Assembly: GCF_000261685.1 (NCBI RefSeq)
Contig: NZ_AJQE01000044.1
Coordinates: 1 to 64,000, forward strand
Source of the DNA: Bradyrhizobium genomosp. I (2014)
GTDB lineage: Bacteria; Pseudomonadota; Alphaproteobacteria; Rhizobiales; Xanthobacteraceae
DNA length: 64,000 nucleotides
Direction of reading: 5' to 3'
Positions within the stretch are counted from its first letter, which is position 1, and each line of letters begins with the position of its first letter. The notes under the pieces are model-generated. The model was not told the DNA's origin and ran no database searches. It saw nothing but the letters and a program-made list of their open reading frames with translations. Below are positions 1-8,304 of this stretch, in pieces. A program made the position numbers and the translations under genes.

Positions 1-713
1 AAAGGAAAGCAATGCCGATCACGCCGGCATTTTGCCTGGCCCATGCGCGGCGGGGATTCTTCGAGCTGGCTGACATCGCGAAAGCCGCCCGGGAAGGCAA
101 GGGCAAGCCGGCCTCCCCGATCGCGCTGGAGGCGGTCAGGCGTCTTGACGCCCTGTTCGAGATCGAGCGCGCCATCAACGGCCGTAGTGCCGACGAGCGG
201 CGTGCCGTGCGCCAGGAGCGGAGCAAGCCGCTGCTCGACGACATGTACGACTGGCTGCTCCGCGAGCGAGAAAGCCTCTCGCGCTCCGCCGAGGTCCTGA
301 AGCCCATGAACTACATGCTCAAGCGCTGGGACGACTTCGTCCGCTTCCTCGACGATGGCAGGATCTGCTTGACCAACAATTGCGCTGAGCGTGCATTGAG
401 AGGCATTGCCCTGGGAAGGCGCAATTGGACCTTCGCCGGCAGCCAACGTGGCGCCGACCGTGCCGCTATCATGCTGACGATGATCACGACCTGCCGCCTC
501 AACGACATCGATCCCAAGGCCTGGCTCGCCGACGTCCTCGCCCGGGTCGCCGATCTTCCTACGTCGCGGCTGCACGAACTGCTGCCCTGGGAATGGAAGC
601 TCCTGCACCAAGCCGGCAAGTCCGCCGATCAGCAAGCCGCCTGACCTTCACGCAACGCCATCGTAGAACTCGCCGTACTCGCGCGCATGCGTCAATCAGG
701 CGGCCTTCGTCGT
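1..713 (+). mobile_element. IS66-family element, 3' part, interrupted near its right end
   Basis: This is the right-hand part of an IS66-type insertion sequence; the left part lies outside the window. It carries the end of the DDE transposase gene and a short 3' tail. If the IS4 element at 714-2312 and one copy of its target duplication are removed, the tail reads on into 2322-2329 and ends in GTATGCGTAC, which resembles the reverse of an IS66 terminal repeat. The right terminus near 2329 is therefore inferred from the reconstruction, not seen as a full inverted repeat pair. Confidence 0.6.
3..644 (+). CDS. IS66-family transposase (TnpC), C-terminal part
   Basis: C-terminal region of the IS66 DDE transposase, which cuts and joins the element ends. 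The frame is open to the left edge, so the protein is cut by the window and the ATG at 12 is probably internal. The family signature CLAHARRGFFEL is near the start; the catalytic-glutamate region with LTNNCAERALRGIALGRRNW is in the middle. The last ~40 residues (ADVLARVADLPTSRLHELLPWEW) match the usual IS66 C-terminus, so the 3' end of the gene is complete. Whether the element is active cannot be judged because its right end is interrupted. Confidence 0.85.
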   Translation, partial: RKAMPITPAFCLAHARRGFFELADIAKAAREGKGKPASPIALEAVRRLDALFEIERAINGRSADERRAVRQERSKPLLDDMYDWLLRERESLSRSAEVLKPMNYMLKRWDDFVRFLDDGRICLTNNCAERALRGIALGRRNWTFAGSQRGADRAAIMLTMITTCRLNDIDPKAWLADVLARVADLPTSRLHELLPWEWKLLHQAGKSADQQAA

Positions 714-2312
714 CTTTCAATTACCCACATTTCCAGCAGCTGCGATTTCGGCGCCAAGTTCGATATCTGTGAGTCTCGAGAGGCCGCGCCAGATGACAAC
801 ATTTCCAGGCGGCGGATCGCCCGCCCTGGCCAGGTAGCCACCCAATCGTGCAAGTTTGGTAAGATAAAATGCAAGGGTTCCAGGACGACATCGTCGATGG
901 CTCGCGCCGCTGATGAGTCGATCGAGCAATGCGATCTCGGTGTCCGTCAATGCGAGCTTCGGTGACGCGTCTGGGGCGATGCGATTGAGCATGGTGAGCC
1001 AGAGGACGCGCCAACTGAGAATGCAGAAGACCGCCATTAGATTGGCAAGTCGCTCCGCGGTCCGGAGTTTTGAATCTTCGGCCTTGCAGCCCGATTTCAG
1101 GATCTTGTGGAACACCTCGATTTTCCACCGCATGGCGTACCAGTTAATCTTCTCGATTGCTTCGGAGCGACTGCGGACGGCTAGGTCTGTGATGAGCTTC
1201 CACTCAATCGGTTTACGGCCCTTTGGCGTACCGCGCTCGGTCGCATGGATTATCGTCAGGTCGAGGGCTGGATAATGTTTCTGCTTGCCGATGGGAGGCA
1301 AAACCGCGATCCGCTTGAACTTGATTTCCAGCGCGACCTTCGTCGTCTCACCCTTGTCGTTGCGCACGTCGATGTAATGCAAGCCTTTGACGCTGGTCTC
1401 TTCCATCTCGGTTGCAATCGTATGACCGCCATCGCCTGCCAGCCGATCGACGCAGGCGCGGACAAGGAAGTGAGCGCCAAGCTCCTGCGTCAGGCAATAC
1501 AATTCGTAGATGTCGCTTTCGCGGTCACCAATATGAATGCAACGCTCCGGTTGTCCGAGCCGCTCGATTGATTGCCTGAGATTGTCGAGCCAGCGAACGC
1601 TTTCCTTCTTCTCAATCGGAACGCGGGTCGGGTTAATCTTCTTCTTGAGCTGCGCCGTGCCTTTGAACTTTTTCCGTGTCCAGAACTTCACCGCCGCCAA
1701 TCCCAGCGGCAGGCCCTCGACAGTCACGGCGAGACTGGAATGCATCAGCATTCCGCAGACCGTGTGATGGCGCCAACGGCCGTCCTTGTCCCGGCCGCTG
1801 TTGACGCTCTTGGTCAGGCCAATAGCGCTCGTGTTCGCGCGCTGGTAGGAGAATTCCGTCGTGTCCTGAATAAGGAGGATCGGGCCTCTACAATCATCGT
1901 AACGCGCGCGCGTGGCGGCGAAGTGACCGCTGAGGATGTCGGCCTCCTCCACGCGCTCGTTGGCGAAGAAGCGGTAGGCCGCCTTCGTGTTCGCCCAGTC
2001 CTGGCACGCGAACGGTATGCTCCCGCCCATGCCGTCACCAATTTGCTTCAACAGCTCGCTAAATCGTTGACCGAGACGGGCATCCTTGAACGCTGTCCTG
2101 TCGATCTCGCGCTCCGTCCAATGTTCGACGGCACTTTCATCACCATCATCCGGGCCGGCCGAGCAACGACACGCCGTTCCGCTTGAACACATCAAGGCAC
2201 CTCGCCGTCGCGATTCAGGTGCCCGACAATGAATCACAAGCGATTCATCCGATTCAAGATTTTTCGATCAGGGCTATCGCCATCGAATCAAGCATTTGTG
2301 GGTAATTGAAAG
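714..2312 (-). mobile_element. complete IS4-family insertion sequence (IS50/Tn5-like group)
   Basis: A 1599-bp element with perfect 16-bp terminal inverted repeats: CTTTCAATTACCCACA at 714-729 and its reverse complement at 2297-2312. It is flanked by the 9-bp direct repeat CTTCGTCGT at 705-713 and 2313-2321, the expected target duplication. It holds one transposase gene on the minus strand that almost fills it; the stop codon lies inside the left inverted repeat. The insertion sits in what looks like the right end of the neighbouring IS66 element. Confidence 0.92.
717..2237 (-). CDS. IS4-family (Tn5-like) transposase
   Basis: DDE transposase of about 500 residues, the usual size of the Tn5/IS50 group. 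An N-terminal DNA-binding region (FKDARLGQRFSELLKQIG) is followed by the first catalytic Asp in LLIQDTTEFSY, the second in HIGDRESDIYEL, and the YREK-type helix with the catalytic Glu in WKIEVFHKILKSG. All three catalytic positions are present. The longest frame begins at a GTG; an ATG at 2192 gives a protein that still contains every conserved part, so the start is unsure. The frame is intact and both element ends are perfect, so the copy may be active. Confidence 0.9.
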   Translation of the reverse strand: MIHCRAPESRRRGALMCSSGTACRCSAGPDDGDESAVEHWTEREIDRTAFKDARLGQRFSELLKQIGDGMGGSIPFACQDWANTKAAYRFFANERVEEADILSGHFAATRARYDDCRGPILLIQDTTEFSYQRANTSAIGLTKSVNSGRDKDGRWRHHTVCGMLMHSSLAVTVEGLPLGLAAVKFWTRKKFKGTAQLKKKINPTRVPIEKKESVRWLDNLRQSIERLGQPERCIHIGDRESDIYELYCLTQELGAHFLVRACVDRLAGDGGHTIATEMEETSVKGLHYIDVRNDKGETTKVALEIKFKRIAVLPPIGKQKHYPALDLTIIHATERGTPKGRKPIEWKLITDLAVRSRSEAIEKINWYAMRWKIEVFHKILKSGCKAEDSKLRTAERLANLMAVFCILSWRVLWLTMLNRIAPDASPKLALTDTEIALLDRLISGASHRRCRPGTLAFYLTKLARLGGYLARAGDPPPGNVVIWRGLSRLTDIELGAEIAAAGNVGN

Positions 2313-2522
2313 CTTCGTCGTATGCGTACGGCTCATTCGCCACATCGCGGAATGATCCGTGCGAGCAGCGGCTTTCAAAGGCGCGAATTGCCGATATCGG
2401 GACATTCGACAGCATTCCATAAGTGAGCCAGAATCGATCAGTGACAACTGTGCGTTTGTCGGCTGCGCGCCCGCGGGGCATTTTTAGCCTTGCCAAGGAA
2501 AAATAATTTGCGGAAGGAACTG

Positions 2523-2804
2523 ATGCTGCTCAGCGGCAAGACAGCGTTCATCTCGGGTGCGGCCTCACCGCGCGGCATCGGGCTTGCCACGGCGCGCCGG
2601 TTCGCTAGCGAGGGCGCGCGAGTTGCCATTCTCGATATAGATGCCGCAGAGGCCGCGGGTGCAGCGACCGCTCTGGGTGCAGAGCATATTGGGGTGTCGT
2701 GCGATGTCGCCGACAAGTCATCATGCGAACGGGCGGTCGCTCGCGTAATCGAAGCATTCGGCGGCATCAATATCCTGATCAATAAGGCCGGCATCACCCA
2801 GCCG
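2523..2804 (+). pseudogene. short-chain dehydrogenase/reductase, N-terminal fragment
   Basis: The first ~94 residues of an SDR oxidoreductase. The Rossmann glycine motif appears as SGAASPRGIGLA, the acidic nucleotide-selecting turn as ILDID, and the NNAG motif is altered to LINKAGITQP. Homology stops at about 2804 and the frame runs into unrelated sequence; the Tyr-x-x-x-Lys catalytic part is missing, so no active enzyme can be made. A good ribosome site (GGAAGGAA) still precedes the ATG at 2523. It abuts a transketolase fragment on the opposite strand. Confidence 0.8.
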
Positions 2805-3259
2805 GAAGCTTCTCGACCAGCGGCTCGAATGCCATCACCTGTGTCGAACGACCGTCGTCATGCTGATTGTTGACGTCGACAATGCCGCCCAGATTGTCGA
2901 GCTTGCAATGGCCCGCCGACTGGATGGCCTTCCCAGACCGAGCCTTCGCCCAGCTCGCCGTCGGAGAACAACGTGTACACCCGCGCGTCGGATTTCTTGC
3001 GCTTGAGCCCGAGGCCCATGCCGACGGCCATGCCGAGCCCAAGTCCGAGCGAGCCGCCCGACATCTCCATTCCAGGCGTGTAGGAGGCCATGCCCGACAT
3101 CGGCAGGGGGCCCTCGTCGCTGCCGTAGGTTTCGAGTTCTTGCTCGGGGACAATCCTCGCCTCGATCAAAGCCGCGTAGAGCGCAATGGCATAGTGACTA
3201 TTGGAGAGCAGGAAGCGATCGCGCTCTTCCCATGACGGATCTTCCGCCCGGTACCGCAT
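2805..3259 (-). pseudogene. transketolase N-terminal subunit, frameshifted internal fragment
   Basis: Remnant of the thiamine-diphosphate-binding half of a split transketolase. Recognisable pieces on the minus strand are EDPSWEERDRFLLSN, a Gly/Met-rich stretch with PGMEMSGGSLGLGLGMAVG, FSDGELGEGSVWE and, in another frame, IVDVNNQHDDG. The frame change lies at about 2928-2933, where an extra G separates GSVWE from AIQSAGH. The usual HG of LSKGH reads as SNSHY. Both ends of the gene are missing. Not functional. Confidence 0.82.
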
Positions 3260-3318
3260 CGCAACGCGGTGACGCACGGAGCAACCGACAAACCCATCGT
3301 CGTTCACGCCGAGACGCG

Positions 3319-3546
3319 AAGGGATCGTTCGAACTCTGGGTCGCCAGTGCGGGTGAGGCGATTCCGGAAACGGTGATGGATAAGTTGTTCGAACCTTTCT
3401 TCCGCGGCAAAGCTCGTGCGAGCAAGCAGGGGCTTGGACTGGGACTCTACATCGCCTCTCAGATCGCAAAGGCCCATGGGGGCGCTTTGACCGTCGCATC
3501 GAACTCCGCTGGAACCCGCTTCACCTTCTCTATGCCTCTTGCGTAG
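3319..3546 (+). pseudogene. histidine kinase, C-terminal ATPase fragment
   Basis: About 75 residues of a HATPase_c domain: KLFEPFFRGK (F box region), QGLGLGLYIASQIAKAHGG (G2 box) and the final strand FTFSMPLA. The G2 region is very close to the kinase at 16719-17978 (QGLGLGLYIASEIARAHDG), so the two are probably paralogues. The His-phosphorylation domain and the N box are absent; upstream sequence is the end of the transketolase remnant. Third part of a mosaic of truncated genes. Confidence 0.78.
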
Positions 3547-3614
3547 CCTGCCAGCACTGGCCGTGCCCCGCCGGCGGCACGTCCTCAATCCATCACCGAG
3601 ACGCGATACTGCGA

Positions 3615-4862
3615 TTATCCTTCGATGACGTGCCCCAAAGCCCTTAGCGGACGGACGCGATCGCTGACGATCTTCAGGATGGCCAGCATTGGAACGGCCA
3701 GGATCGCGCCGGGCACCCCCCACATCCAGAACCAGAACACCAGCGACAGGATGATCAGCACGGGATTCAGGGTGAAGCGTCGCGCAAGAAGCATGGGAGT
3801 CAGGGTCTCGCCCTCGGCGAGGTGGATGCAGAAGTAAAGAATCGCGGGCAGCAAGGCCCACCACAAGCTGTCGAAACTCAACATTCCGGCGAGCAGGAAG
3901 ATGACGGTTCCCAACAACGGCCCCAGAATTGGAACGTAGTTGAGCAGGAAAGCAGCGGCTCCCCACAACAAGGGATCTCCAAGCCCGCAGAGGTACATCG
4001 CAGCCGCCGTCGCAATTCCCACCGCAGCATTCATGGCCGTGATCGTGAGCAGATAGGCCGATATGTCCGCTTCGATCTGCTGGAAGATATCCACGGCCTG
4101 CCTCTTGTCGCCAAAATTCGGCAGCACCTCGACGATGCGTCGTAGAAAAATGTCGCCTGCGACCAAGAGGAAATAGAGCACCAGAACTGTCGTGAACAAG
4201 CCGTCGAGCACGGCGCGCGTTCCGGCAAAGAGCACGCCGGTCAGACCGAGATTACGGCGAACCGAAACGGTGGGCTCCTTGGTTCCGGGAGAATCCGCGA
4301 CGTGCTCAGCCTGCTGGACAGCCTTTTGCAGCGCTTCAATCGGGCGCTTCAGGACGACCAGATGAGTTTCCAGGCGCGGTAAGCCCTCCGGCAATTTCCC
4401 CGCCCACGTCGCGGCGGGTAATGACAGGGCCGCCACAAAGCCGACGAGCGCTCCGACGACGAGCAAAATCGCCAGGAGTGCCCCGACGGCGCGGGGTAGG
4501 CCGATACGTTCGAGCAGATCCACGGCAGGTTGCAGAATGAGCTGCAACACGAAGGCGAGCACCACGGGCAGTATGATCGGGCTTGCCACGTATACCGCAG
4601 CCAGTACGGCCAGTGTCAGCAGGCTACCGAGAAAGAACGTCTGCGGACTGGACGGCAGCGGCATCTCGACATTGTCGACCGCCTGCGTTGGCAAGGCCCC
4701 CGATTCCGACGTGTCGGCGTCCTGCCCTGGCGACGAGGGGGCCTCCTGCGGCAACATCGAAAGCGAAACCAAGGGTTCCTCCATCCGCCACGCAAATCTG
4801 TCCTGCCGGAGCCCGGACCCAGCCAGGTATCCCTGCGCGGTCATGGCGGCGGTACGCGCCAC
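3615..4862 (-). CDS. AI-2E family (PerM-type) membrane transporter
   Basis: Inner-membrane protein of the AI-2 exporter/PerM family, about 415 residues. A poorly conserved N-terminal tail of ~70 residues is followed by paired hydrophobic segments (FLGSLLTLAVLAAVYVASP, then VGALLAILLVVGALVGF), a soluble loop, and C-terminal helices with the family hallmark FLLNYVPILGPLLGT and a final VPMLAILKI. The substrate is not known; members have been linked to autoinducer-2, sodium/proton or general efflux. It starts 13 bases after the hydrolase stop, so the two form an operon. Internal ATGs at residues 7 and 27 are possible starts. Confidence 0.85.
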   Translation of the reverse strand: MARTAAMTAQGYLAGSGLRQDRFAWRMEEPLVSLSMLPQEAPSSPGQDADTSESGALPTQAVDNVEMPLPSSPQTFFLGSLLTLAVLAAVYVASPIILPVVLAFVLQLILQPAVDLLERIGLPRAVGALLAILLVVGALVGFVAALSLPAATWAGKLPEGLPRLETHLVVLKRPIEALQKAVQQAEHVADSPGTKEPTVSVRRNLGLTGVLFAGTRAVLDGLFTTVLVLYFLLVAGDIFLRRIVEVLPNFGDKRQAVDIFQQIEADISAYLLTITAMNAAVGIATAAAMYLCGLGDPLLWGAAAFLLNYVPILGPLLGTVIFLLAGMLSFDSLWWALLPAILYFCIHLAEGETLTPMLLARRFTLNPVLIILSLVFWFWMWGVPGAILAVPMLAILKIVSDRVRPLRALGHVIEG

Positions 4863-4875
4863 CGCATACGACGGA

Positions 4876-5880
4876 CTAGTGCAGGGTCTCGGCAGCGGCT
4901 TCGTCGATAGCCGCCATCAGATCTCGCGTGGCAGACTGTTGGATCATATGCCCGGCTCCACGAATGCGGTGCAGCTTGCTCTGCTTGACCTCGTCGTGCA
5001 GCCTGGCCGATTGCTCATCGATATCGATCAGACGATCATCCTCGCCCGCGAGTATGATCGTCGGCATGTCGAGTTCGCCGTAGGTCTTCGAAGAAGCAAA
5101 TGCAGCGGGAACCATCAACGTCGATTCCGCCGCACTGGCGCGGAGCTGTGATGGCCGGACGGCCATTTCCTTCGGAAAGCCGGCGAATTTTCCGGGGACT
5201 GGTTGCGGGCCGAACACCTTGCGCAACATTGCCGGCCACATCAATCGACCCAGGATCGGTGAGACCGTGTAGCTGATGATATCGCCAAGCGCGGGTGTAG
5301 CGGATAAAGATGAGGCCACTGCGTCGGCTCGCGCGGTCGGAAAATAGTATCCCGATGCCAGCACCAGCGCTTCGACGAAGGAAGGATGCCTTATCGCCAG
5401 CGCAACCGCGACCGACGTCCCCCACGAATGCCCGAGTACGATGGCTCGCTGAACGCCCAGCCCATCAAATGCCTTCCTGAACAGGTCCGCCTGTGCCTCC
5501 GGCGTCCAAACCACGTTTCGCGGCCGCAGGCTATGCCCAAATCCCGGTCGGTCGAAGACGATGACCCGGTAATTCTCGGCTGCCAGATCGATCAGGCCGC
5601 TCGACTCGAAATCCTGGATCATGCTGCCATTGCCGTGGAAGAGAACCAGCGGCCGGCCATTGCCGCGCTCCACATAGTGCAGCCGAACCCCGTCGACGTC
5701 GATGAACCGACCCTGTGGCGGGTTATCACGCTGCGCTTTCTCGGCAAGATGCCGGTTCGCGATCGCCGTCGCCGCCACAAGGGTAGCGGCCCCAGCAAAG
5801 GTGGCGATGGCGGGATATCGCCTGAAGGCGGCCAGACAGTCGGACAGGAATGCGGAAGAACGTGTTTGCGAAAAAGCCAT
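4876..5880 (-). CDS. membrane-anchored alpha/beta hydrolase
   Basis: Alpha/beta-hydrolase-fold enzyme. An N-terminal hydrophobic segment (AIATFAGAATLVAATAIA) probably anchors it, followed by the fold from ~60: oxyanion region LVLFHGNGS, nucleophile Ser in GHSWGTSVA, acid Asp in AGEDDRLID, and catalytic His in GAGHMI. The natural substrate cannot be told. The ATG at 5880 is chosen over an upstream one in frame because GAGGTG lies before it and an EcfG-type promoter ends at 5945. First gene of an operon with the AI-2E transporter. Confidence 0.88.
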   Translation of the reverse strand: MAFSQTRSSAFLSDCLAAFRRYPAIATFAGAATLVAATAIANRHLAEKAQRDNPPQGRFIDVDGVRLHYVERGNGRPLVLFHGNGSMIQDFESSGLIDLAAENYRVIVFDRPGFGHSLRPRNVVWTPEAQADLFRKAFDGLGVQRAIVLGHSWGTSVAVALAIRHPSFVEALVLASGYYFPTARADAVASSLSATPALGDIISYTVSPILGRLMWPAMLRKVFGPQPVPGKFAGFPKEMAVRPSQLRASAAESTLMVPAAFASSKTYGELDMPTIILAGEDDRLIDIDEQSARLHDEVKQSKLHRIRGAGHMIQQSATRDLMAAIDEAAAETLH

Positions 5881-5944
5881 GTGCAACACCTCAAGTGGTC
5901 TGCACGACGCCTCACGCCAATGAGAAATGTTGCAGGTGATGCTC

Positions 5945-5970
5945 AACGGGGACGAGCGAGCTTTCGTTCC
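5945..5970 (-). promoter_or_regulatory. EcfG-type promoter for the hydrolase/transporter operon
   Basis: On the minus strand: GGAAC (5966-5970), 17 bases, CGTT (5945-5948). Fits the alphaproteobacterial general-stress sigma factor consensus. It is divergent from a second such promoter 22 bases away. Confidence 0.65.
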
Positions 5971-5991
5971 ACGCGGTAAATCGCAGCTTTG

Positions 5992-6016
5992 GGAACATAG
6001 AGACCTCGGTCCCGTT
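5992..6016 (+). promoter_or_regulatory. EcfG-type promoter for the small gene at 6053
   Basis: GGAAC (5992-5996), 16 bases, CGTT (6013-6016). The -10 box ends 36 bases before the ATG at 6053. Confidence 0.75.
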
Positions 6017-6052
6017 CAACATTGTTACTCTTCCCAAGGAGTGACTGATCCA

Positions 6053-6217
6053 ATGACTAACAACAAGAACTCGAATGAGAAGCAGCCCGGCGAGAACCCC
6101 GATGGCAAGTACCACTTCAATCCCGGAAATATGGCAGGGAAAACGCCGGAGGATGCGGAGCAGAGCGACAAAAATCGCGGCACTCCGCATGATCACAAGG
6201 AAGAGCCCGCCGGTTAG
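6053..6217 (+). CDS. small hydrophilic stress protein, unknown function
   Basis: A 54-residue, very polar protein rich in Asn, Lys, Glu and Pro (NSNEKQPGENPDG, HFNPGNMAGK, DHKEEPAG), with no membrane segment or known domain. An upstream in-frame ATG at 5927 would place the promoter inside the gene; the ATG at 6053 has AAGGAG in front and an EcfG-type promoter 36 bases upstream, which settles the start. Composition is like intrinsically disordered desiccation/osmotic proteins, but that is only an analogy. A hairpin follows the stop. Confidence 0.75.
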   Translation: MTNNKNSNEKQPGENPDGKYHFNPGNMAGKTPEDAEQSDKNRGTPHDHKEEPAG

Positions 6218-6228
6218 AACTTGTCGAT

Positions 6229-6257
6229 GAGGCCGCCGCTTGGCGGTCTCGCTTTCT
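6229..6257 (+). terminator. hairpin after the small stress gene
   Basis: Nine-base stem GAGGCCGCC/GGCGGTCTC (6229-6237 with 6242-6250, one G-T pair) with a 4-base loop, then GCTTTCT. The U tract is weak. Confidence 0.5.
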
Positions 6258-6709
6258 CTCGCTGTGGCCGGTGAAGGGCACGGCCGCTGTGATGTTGCCC
6301 AGACTCTTACTGATGACCGTTCTATGCAAACAGAGACATCCATGGAGCCGGAACGAAAAGCCCCGGCCACGAGCGCCGGGCCGATCAGAAGCATGAGTCC
6401 AAGTCGGGCAATAAAGAACAGAGTACGCGTAGACAGCTCTGGCTGTCCAAAAAGGAACAGAATGCGGTCCGCTGGCACTCGCCGCCCAACTGTGGGAATA
6501 TATAGCTAGGGTCATACAGGTCTGAGCATCGCAGGGCGTCCGATCCAGCCGATTTGTGGAAGGCTTCGTCTAGGGTGACGTCGTGCGGCAATGAGTCCAT
6601 CCAGATTGCCCGAATGGTCTCCACGCAGGCTGATTGAGCAATTTGGTACAGCGTCTATCGATCGACATGCTTGGCTTCCTCCTCGATCCTCCAAGTCAAA
6701 GGCGACACC
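6258..6709. other. no convincing gene
   Basis: Frames exist on both strands but none has a recognisable product. A minus frame starting at 6478 has one hydrophobic stretch (LFFIARLGLMLLIGPALVAG) but its rest runs antisense through the small stress gene, so I did not accept it. Confidence 0.4.
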
Positions 6710-6970
6710 ATGGACATCGCCCAGGAGACAAAGGCGACCGCGCGCTCCGTGCGGGCAATGGCCCCTTGACTTCAGCTGGGGCGGCTGGGTAACCGGTGGG
6801 TCCGCAGAGACTCTCGCTGCAAACCGCGCTGCGACCGCCGTCATCGCAACTCTCACACCCATCTGCGTTGAAAAGTTTCGACAGGCCGCTGATGCCTCGG
6901 CGACCCTGACCGAAATGATGAAGGCGACCTATGTATCGGAACAAGGCAAGTTCGTCGAAAGGGAAGGTTG
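6710..6970 (+). pseudogene. frameshifted small inner-membrane/periplasmic protein (GFGWGGWVTGG family)
   Basis: Resembles a rhizobial family of ~100-residue proteins with an N-terminal membrane helix ending in GWGGWVTGG. Here the start MDIAQETKATARS is in one frame and the body FSWGGWVTGGSAETLAANRA, TPICVEKFRQAAD and FVEREGW in another; the change lies between about 6745 and 6775, and part of the membrane helix is lost with it. Homology fades at about 6968, where another gene begins. Family recognition is from memory of the motif, not from a search. Confidence 0.55.
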
Positions 6971-7519
6971 GCCGCGAAAAAGCGGCGGAGCAACGCGGAT
7001 ACACTTGTCTCGAAGGAGGAGTTTCGCAGCCGTTCGACTCGAAGAAAAGCCCTGATAGCGCCCCCGCGGAAGCCAACTCATTTCCGCAACTCGTTGAATC
7101 GGAGAGACAAGGTGCAGATCGAGATCCTGCGCAAGCGGCTCAAGCTGACGGATGAGCGGTTTACCAGCGTCCTTCGCAAACTGGGCATTTCGATCTCGGC
7201 TATCGCCAAGGAAGCCTCTACTTTGAAGCAACGAACATCAGCCCATGAAGATCGTACTTGTCTTGCGATGCAATTGAGTGTTGTGTCGATAGTCCGGCCG
7301 ATTGTCCCAGTAGCTCAATTGCGACAGATGCTTCCAGACTCGTCGGCGTATCGCCAACGATATAGCGCCCGGGCAACCGGATCACGCGGCGCGAACATGG
7401 CTGGGTTACTGACTGCCGGCCGGTCATCACTCATTGAACACCAGCCGTCCGCCTTAATGCAGATCTCGACTCGAGCGTCCCTTTGCGCTCGATACGGGTT
7501 ATTTGTCCCTCCGTTGTGA
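6968..7519 (+). CDS. small basic protein with a DUF3606-like segment, 3' end doubtful
   Basis: The first ~95 residues look real: a basic N-terminus (SRSTRRKALIAPPRKP) and a segment DKVQIEILRKRLKLTDERF...LRKLGISISAIAKEAS that resembles DUF3606 and related small rhizobial proteins. The frame then continues for another ~90 residues with no family character, antisense to the gene at 7315-7755, which suggests that the original stop has been lost. The first codon is TTG; the true start may differ. Function unknown. Confidence 0.4.
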   Translation: MAAKKRRSNADTLVSKEEFRSRSTRRKALIAPPRKPTHFRNSLNRRDKVQIEILRKRLKLTDERFTSVLRKLGISISAIAKEASTLKQRTSAHEDRTCLAMQLSVVSIVRPIVPVAQLRQMLPDSSAYRQRYSARATGSRGANMAGLLTAGRSSLIEHQPSALMQISTRASLCARYGLFVPPL

Positions 7520-7755
7520 GCTTCCGTCCATTTTGCCGCATCGGAGGCCGTTAACTTGTCTGCATCATTCTCGCACTGCTTTGCGATCTGAATCAGACGG
7601 TCGCGGGGAAAAGCATAGTATCTCACGGCATGGGGTATCAGCGCGAGCGCAATGGCTGCTACCAACGTGAGCTTGATCAATCTCAGCAAATGGCGCCCCA
7701 ACCGGCAAACAAAACAGTAGAAGAATGCTCGACAGGCTTCACCTCGGGGCCGCAC
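7315..7755 (-). CDS. membrane-anchored protein of unknown function
   Basis: About 146 residues: a positively charged N-terminus, one membrane helix (LIKLTLVAAIALALIPHAV) and a ~100-residue domain on the far side with several Cys (AKQCENDAD, VEICIKADGWCSM, GSICRN), consistent with a disulfide-containing periplasmic domain. No family recognised. The 3' end overlaps the doubtful tail of the plus-strand gene. Fifteen bases after it (minus direction the upstream side) lies the secreted protein at 7772-8008, so an operon is possible. Confidence 0.5.
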   Translation of the reverse strand: MRPRGEACRAFFYCFVCRLGRHLLRLIKLTLVAAIALALIPHAVRYYAFPRDRLIQIAKQCENDADKLTASDAAKWTEAHNGGTNNPYRAQRDARVEICIKADGWCSMSDDRPAVSNPAMFAPRDPVARALYRWRYADESGSICRN

Positions 7756-7771
7756 GCTGCGCTGAGGTATT

Positions 7772-8008
7772 TCACCGCCTCACAGGCTCAGTCGGTTTCG
7801 CGGTATCCCATGGGCGTTTGCCGGACGCGTCACGATCCCATGGGCGCGCAACCGATGCTGATTTCTCTTCCAATACATCTTTAGCGCGTGCGGCCTTGAT
7901 CTGGTCGCGAATTGACATTTCTGTTGCAGCAGGCGCTTGCTCGGCCGCTCGAACATTGGCACTGGATGACAAGAAGAGGATCGCGCCGACCACCAAGATC
8001 TTTTCCAT
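7772..8008 (-). CDS. small secreted protein, unknown function
   Basis: A 78-residue protein with a clear signal peptide (MEKILVVGAILFLSSSANVRA, cleavage likely after VRA) and a charged mature part with the repeated motif ARPWDRD/KRPWDT. The ATG at 8008 is preferred to one at 8029 because the signal peptide then has normal form. Probably periplasmic; no known domain. Lies upstream of, and in the same direction as, the membrane protein at 7315-7755. Confidence 0.55.
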   Translation of the reverse strand: MEKILVVGAILFLSSSANVRAAEQAPAATEMSIRDQIKAARAKDVLEEKSASVARPWDRDASGKRPWDTAKPTEPVRR

Positions 8009-8304
8009 CAATGCCGATAGCACGATCACCCGTTGTTGTCCGATCTATCTTCGACCCCAGCGCGGAGCTAACAACAACGATCGCCTTCCACGCAACGCAG
8101 TCGACGCAGTGATAGTCAGCCGAAGGCTGCCGTGCAGCTTACGCAGGTGTGCCAGGCTAGACAGCGGACTTTGAGATCCTCGTGCAGGCCGTCGGACCAG
8201 CAACCATTTTCTGCCACATCTCTTGTCCTCCATCCCCGATCGAGGCTGCACAAGGGGCATCGGTCGCTGGCACATGGAACTCCCGTCTGTCTCCGGAGTG
8301 CGTC

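Noticed and set aside
2254-2496. 80-residue minus-strand frame next to the IS4-family element
   Set aside because: It crosses the right inverted repeat of the element (2297-2312), so its C-terminal part is insertion-sequence DNA; no ribosome site or family.
5912-6478. 188-residue minus-strand frame with hydrophobic stretches
   Set aside because: Runs antisense through the well-supported small gene at 6053 and both EcfG-type promoters; no family character.
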